DNA from: an uncultured Sterolibacterium sp.
GTDB lineage: Bacteria > Pseudomonadota > Gammaproteobacteria > Burkholderiales > Rhodocyclaceae
Direction: 5' to 3'
Length of the DNA: 64,000 nucleotides
Assembly: GCA_903832735.1 (NCBI GenBank)
Contig: CAILCO010000111.1
Coordinates: 32,515 to 96,514 of the forward strand
Both the position numbers and the translations under genes were made by a program. Under the pieces are notes generated by a model. The model saw nothing but the letters and a program-made list of their open reading frames with translations, was not told the origin of the DNA and ran no database searches. Below are positions 63,779 to 64,000 of this stretch, one piece after another (within the stretch, counting starts at the first letter, position 1; every line of letters starts with the position of its first letter).

Positions 63779-64000
63779 GTTGCGCCCCTCAGCGATGAGG
63801 GGCGAGGATTGAAACCAGCTATTTCAATATTCATGCTTCCAGGTATATGTTGCGCCCCTCAGCGATGAGGGGCGAGGATTGAAACCATCTGATAGCCCTA
63901 CTAGTAATTCATCCTCCAAGGTTGCGCCCCTCAGCGATGAGGGGCGAGGATTGAAACGATATTGATCTCGCCCCGCTTGACATTAGGGCCCCGTTGCGCC
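63779..64000 (+). CRISPR. Type I-C CRISPR array (runs past the window edge)
   Basis: There are three complete identical 37-bp repeats (63779-63815, 63849-63885, 63921-63957) and the first 8 bp of a fourth (63993-64000). Spacers are 33, 35 and 35 nt. The repeat starts gttgcg and ends attgaaac, and forms a perfect 9-bp stem cgcccctca/tgaggggcg around a gcga (GNRA) loop. Leader-proximal repeats are identical, as expected for an active end. Confidence 0.97.

Noticed and set aside
63583..63834. Minus-strand frame covering the leader and first CRISPR repeat
   Set aside because: Part of it is the translated repeat; it would transcribe against the array and has no ribosome binding site.

Overview
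The window reads as a chromosomal segment of a GC-rich betaproteobacterium. Gene orders such as smc-zipA-ligA, alaA-hom-thrC, petABC-sspAB, ffs-dnaX-ybaB-recR and rpsF-priB-rpsR-rplI are typical of that class. A PEP-CTERM protein and a tungsten aldehyde oxidoreductase cluster of the AorABC type (known from anaerobic aromatic degraders such as Aromatoleum) point towards the Rhodocyclales/Sterolibacteriaceae. That placement is inference from gene content; no ribosomal RNA is present.

Layout. 1-5.5 kb, minus strand: ligA (cut by the window edge), zipA and smc. 5.6-13 kb, plus strand: queF, the succinylase lysine/diaminopimelate genes dapC-dapD-dapE with a pilU-like ATPase between dapD and dapE, then prmB and prfC. 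13-18.2 kb: an M20 amidohydrolase, an FAD oxidoreductase, a small acidic protein, nnr and a DMT transporter. 18.2-22.3 kb, minus strand: alaA-hom-thrC. 22.4-31.9 kb, plus strand: a Mth938-domain protein and a 4-amino-4-deoxy-L-arabinose lipid A modification operon. In that operon the two halves of ArnA are separate genes; it runs on into a peroxiredoxin and a PIN-PhoH protein. 31.9-33.6 kb: palindrome-rich noncoding DNA followed by a PEP-CTERM protein.

33.6-37.5 kb, minus strand: a cytoplasmic ModA-like protein, dnaB and the rpsF operon. 37.6-43 kb: an HDOD protein, a small membrane protein, a Uup-type ABC-F ATPase, tRNA-Arg(CCU), two tandem small secreted paralogues, a spermidine-synthase-like methyltransferase-fold protein and sspB. 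A dispersed hairpin repeat in this stretch supplies stop codons to several genes. 43-50.5 kb, minus strand: sspA, petCBA (bc1 complex), a class III CoA-transferase, recR-ybaB-dnaX and the SRP RNA. 50.5-55.4 kb, minus strand: moaD-like, aorC, aorB, aorA and an alpha/beta hydrolase.

55.5-64 kb, plus strand: a complete type I-C CRISPR-Cas locus (cas3-cas5c-cas8c-cas7-[hicB-hicA]-cas4-cas1-cas2), a leader of about 190 bp, and an array of 37-bp repeats that runs off the window edge. Two points stand out. A HicBA-type toxin-antitoxin pair sits exactly between the interference genes and the adaptation genes and is joined to cas4 by start/stop overlaps. Inside cas8c, an in-frame GTG with a perfect Shine-Dalgarno sequence predicts the separate small subunit Cas11c.
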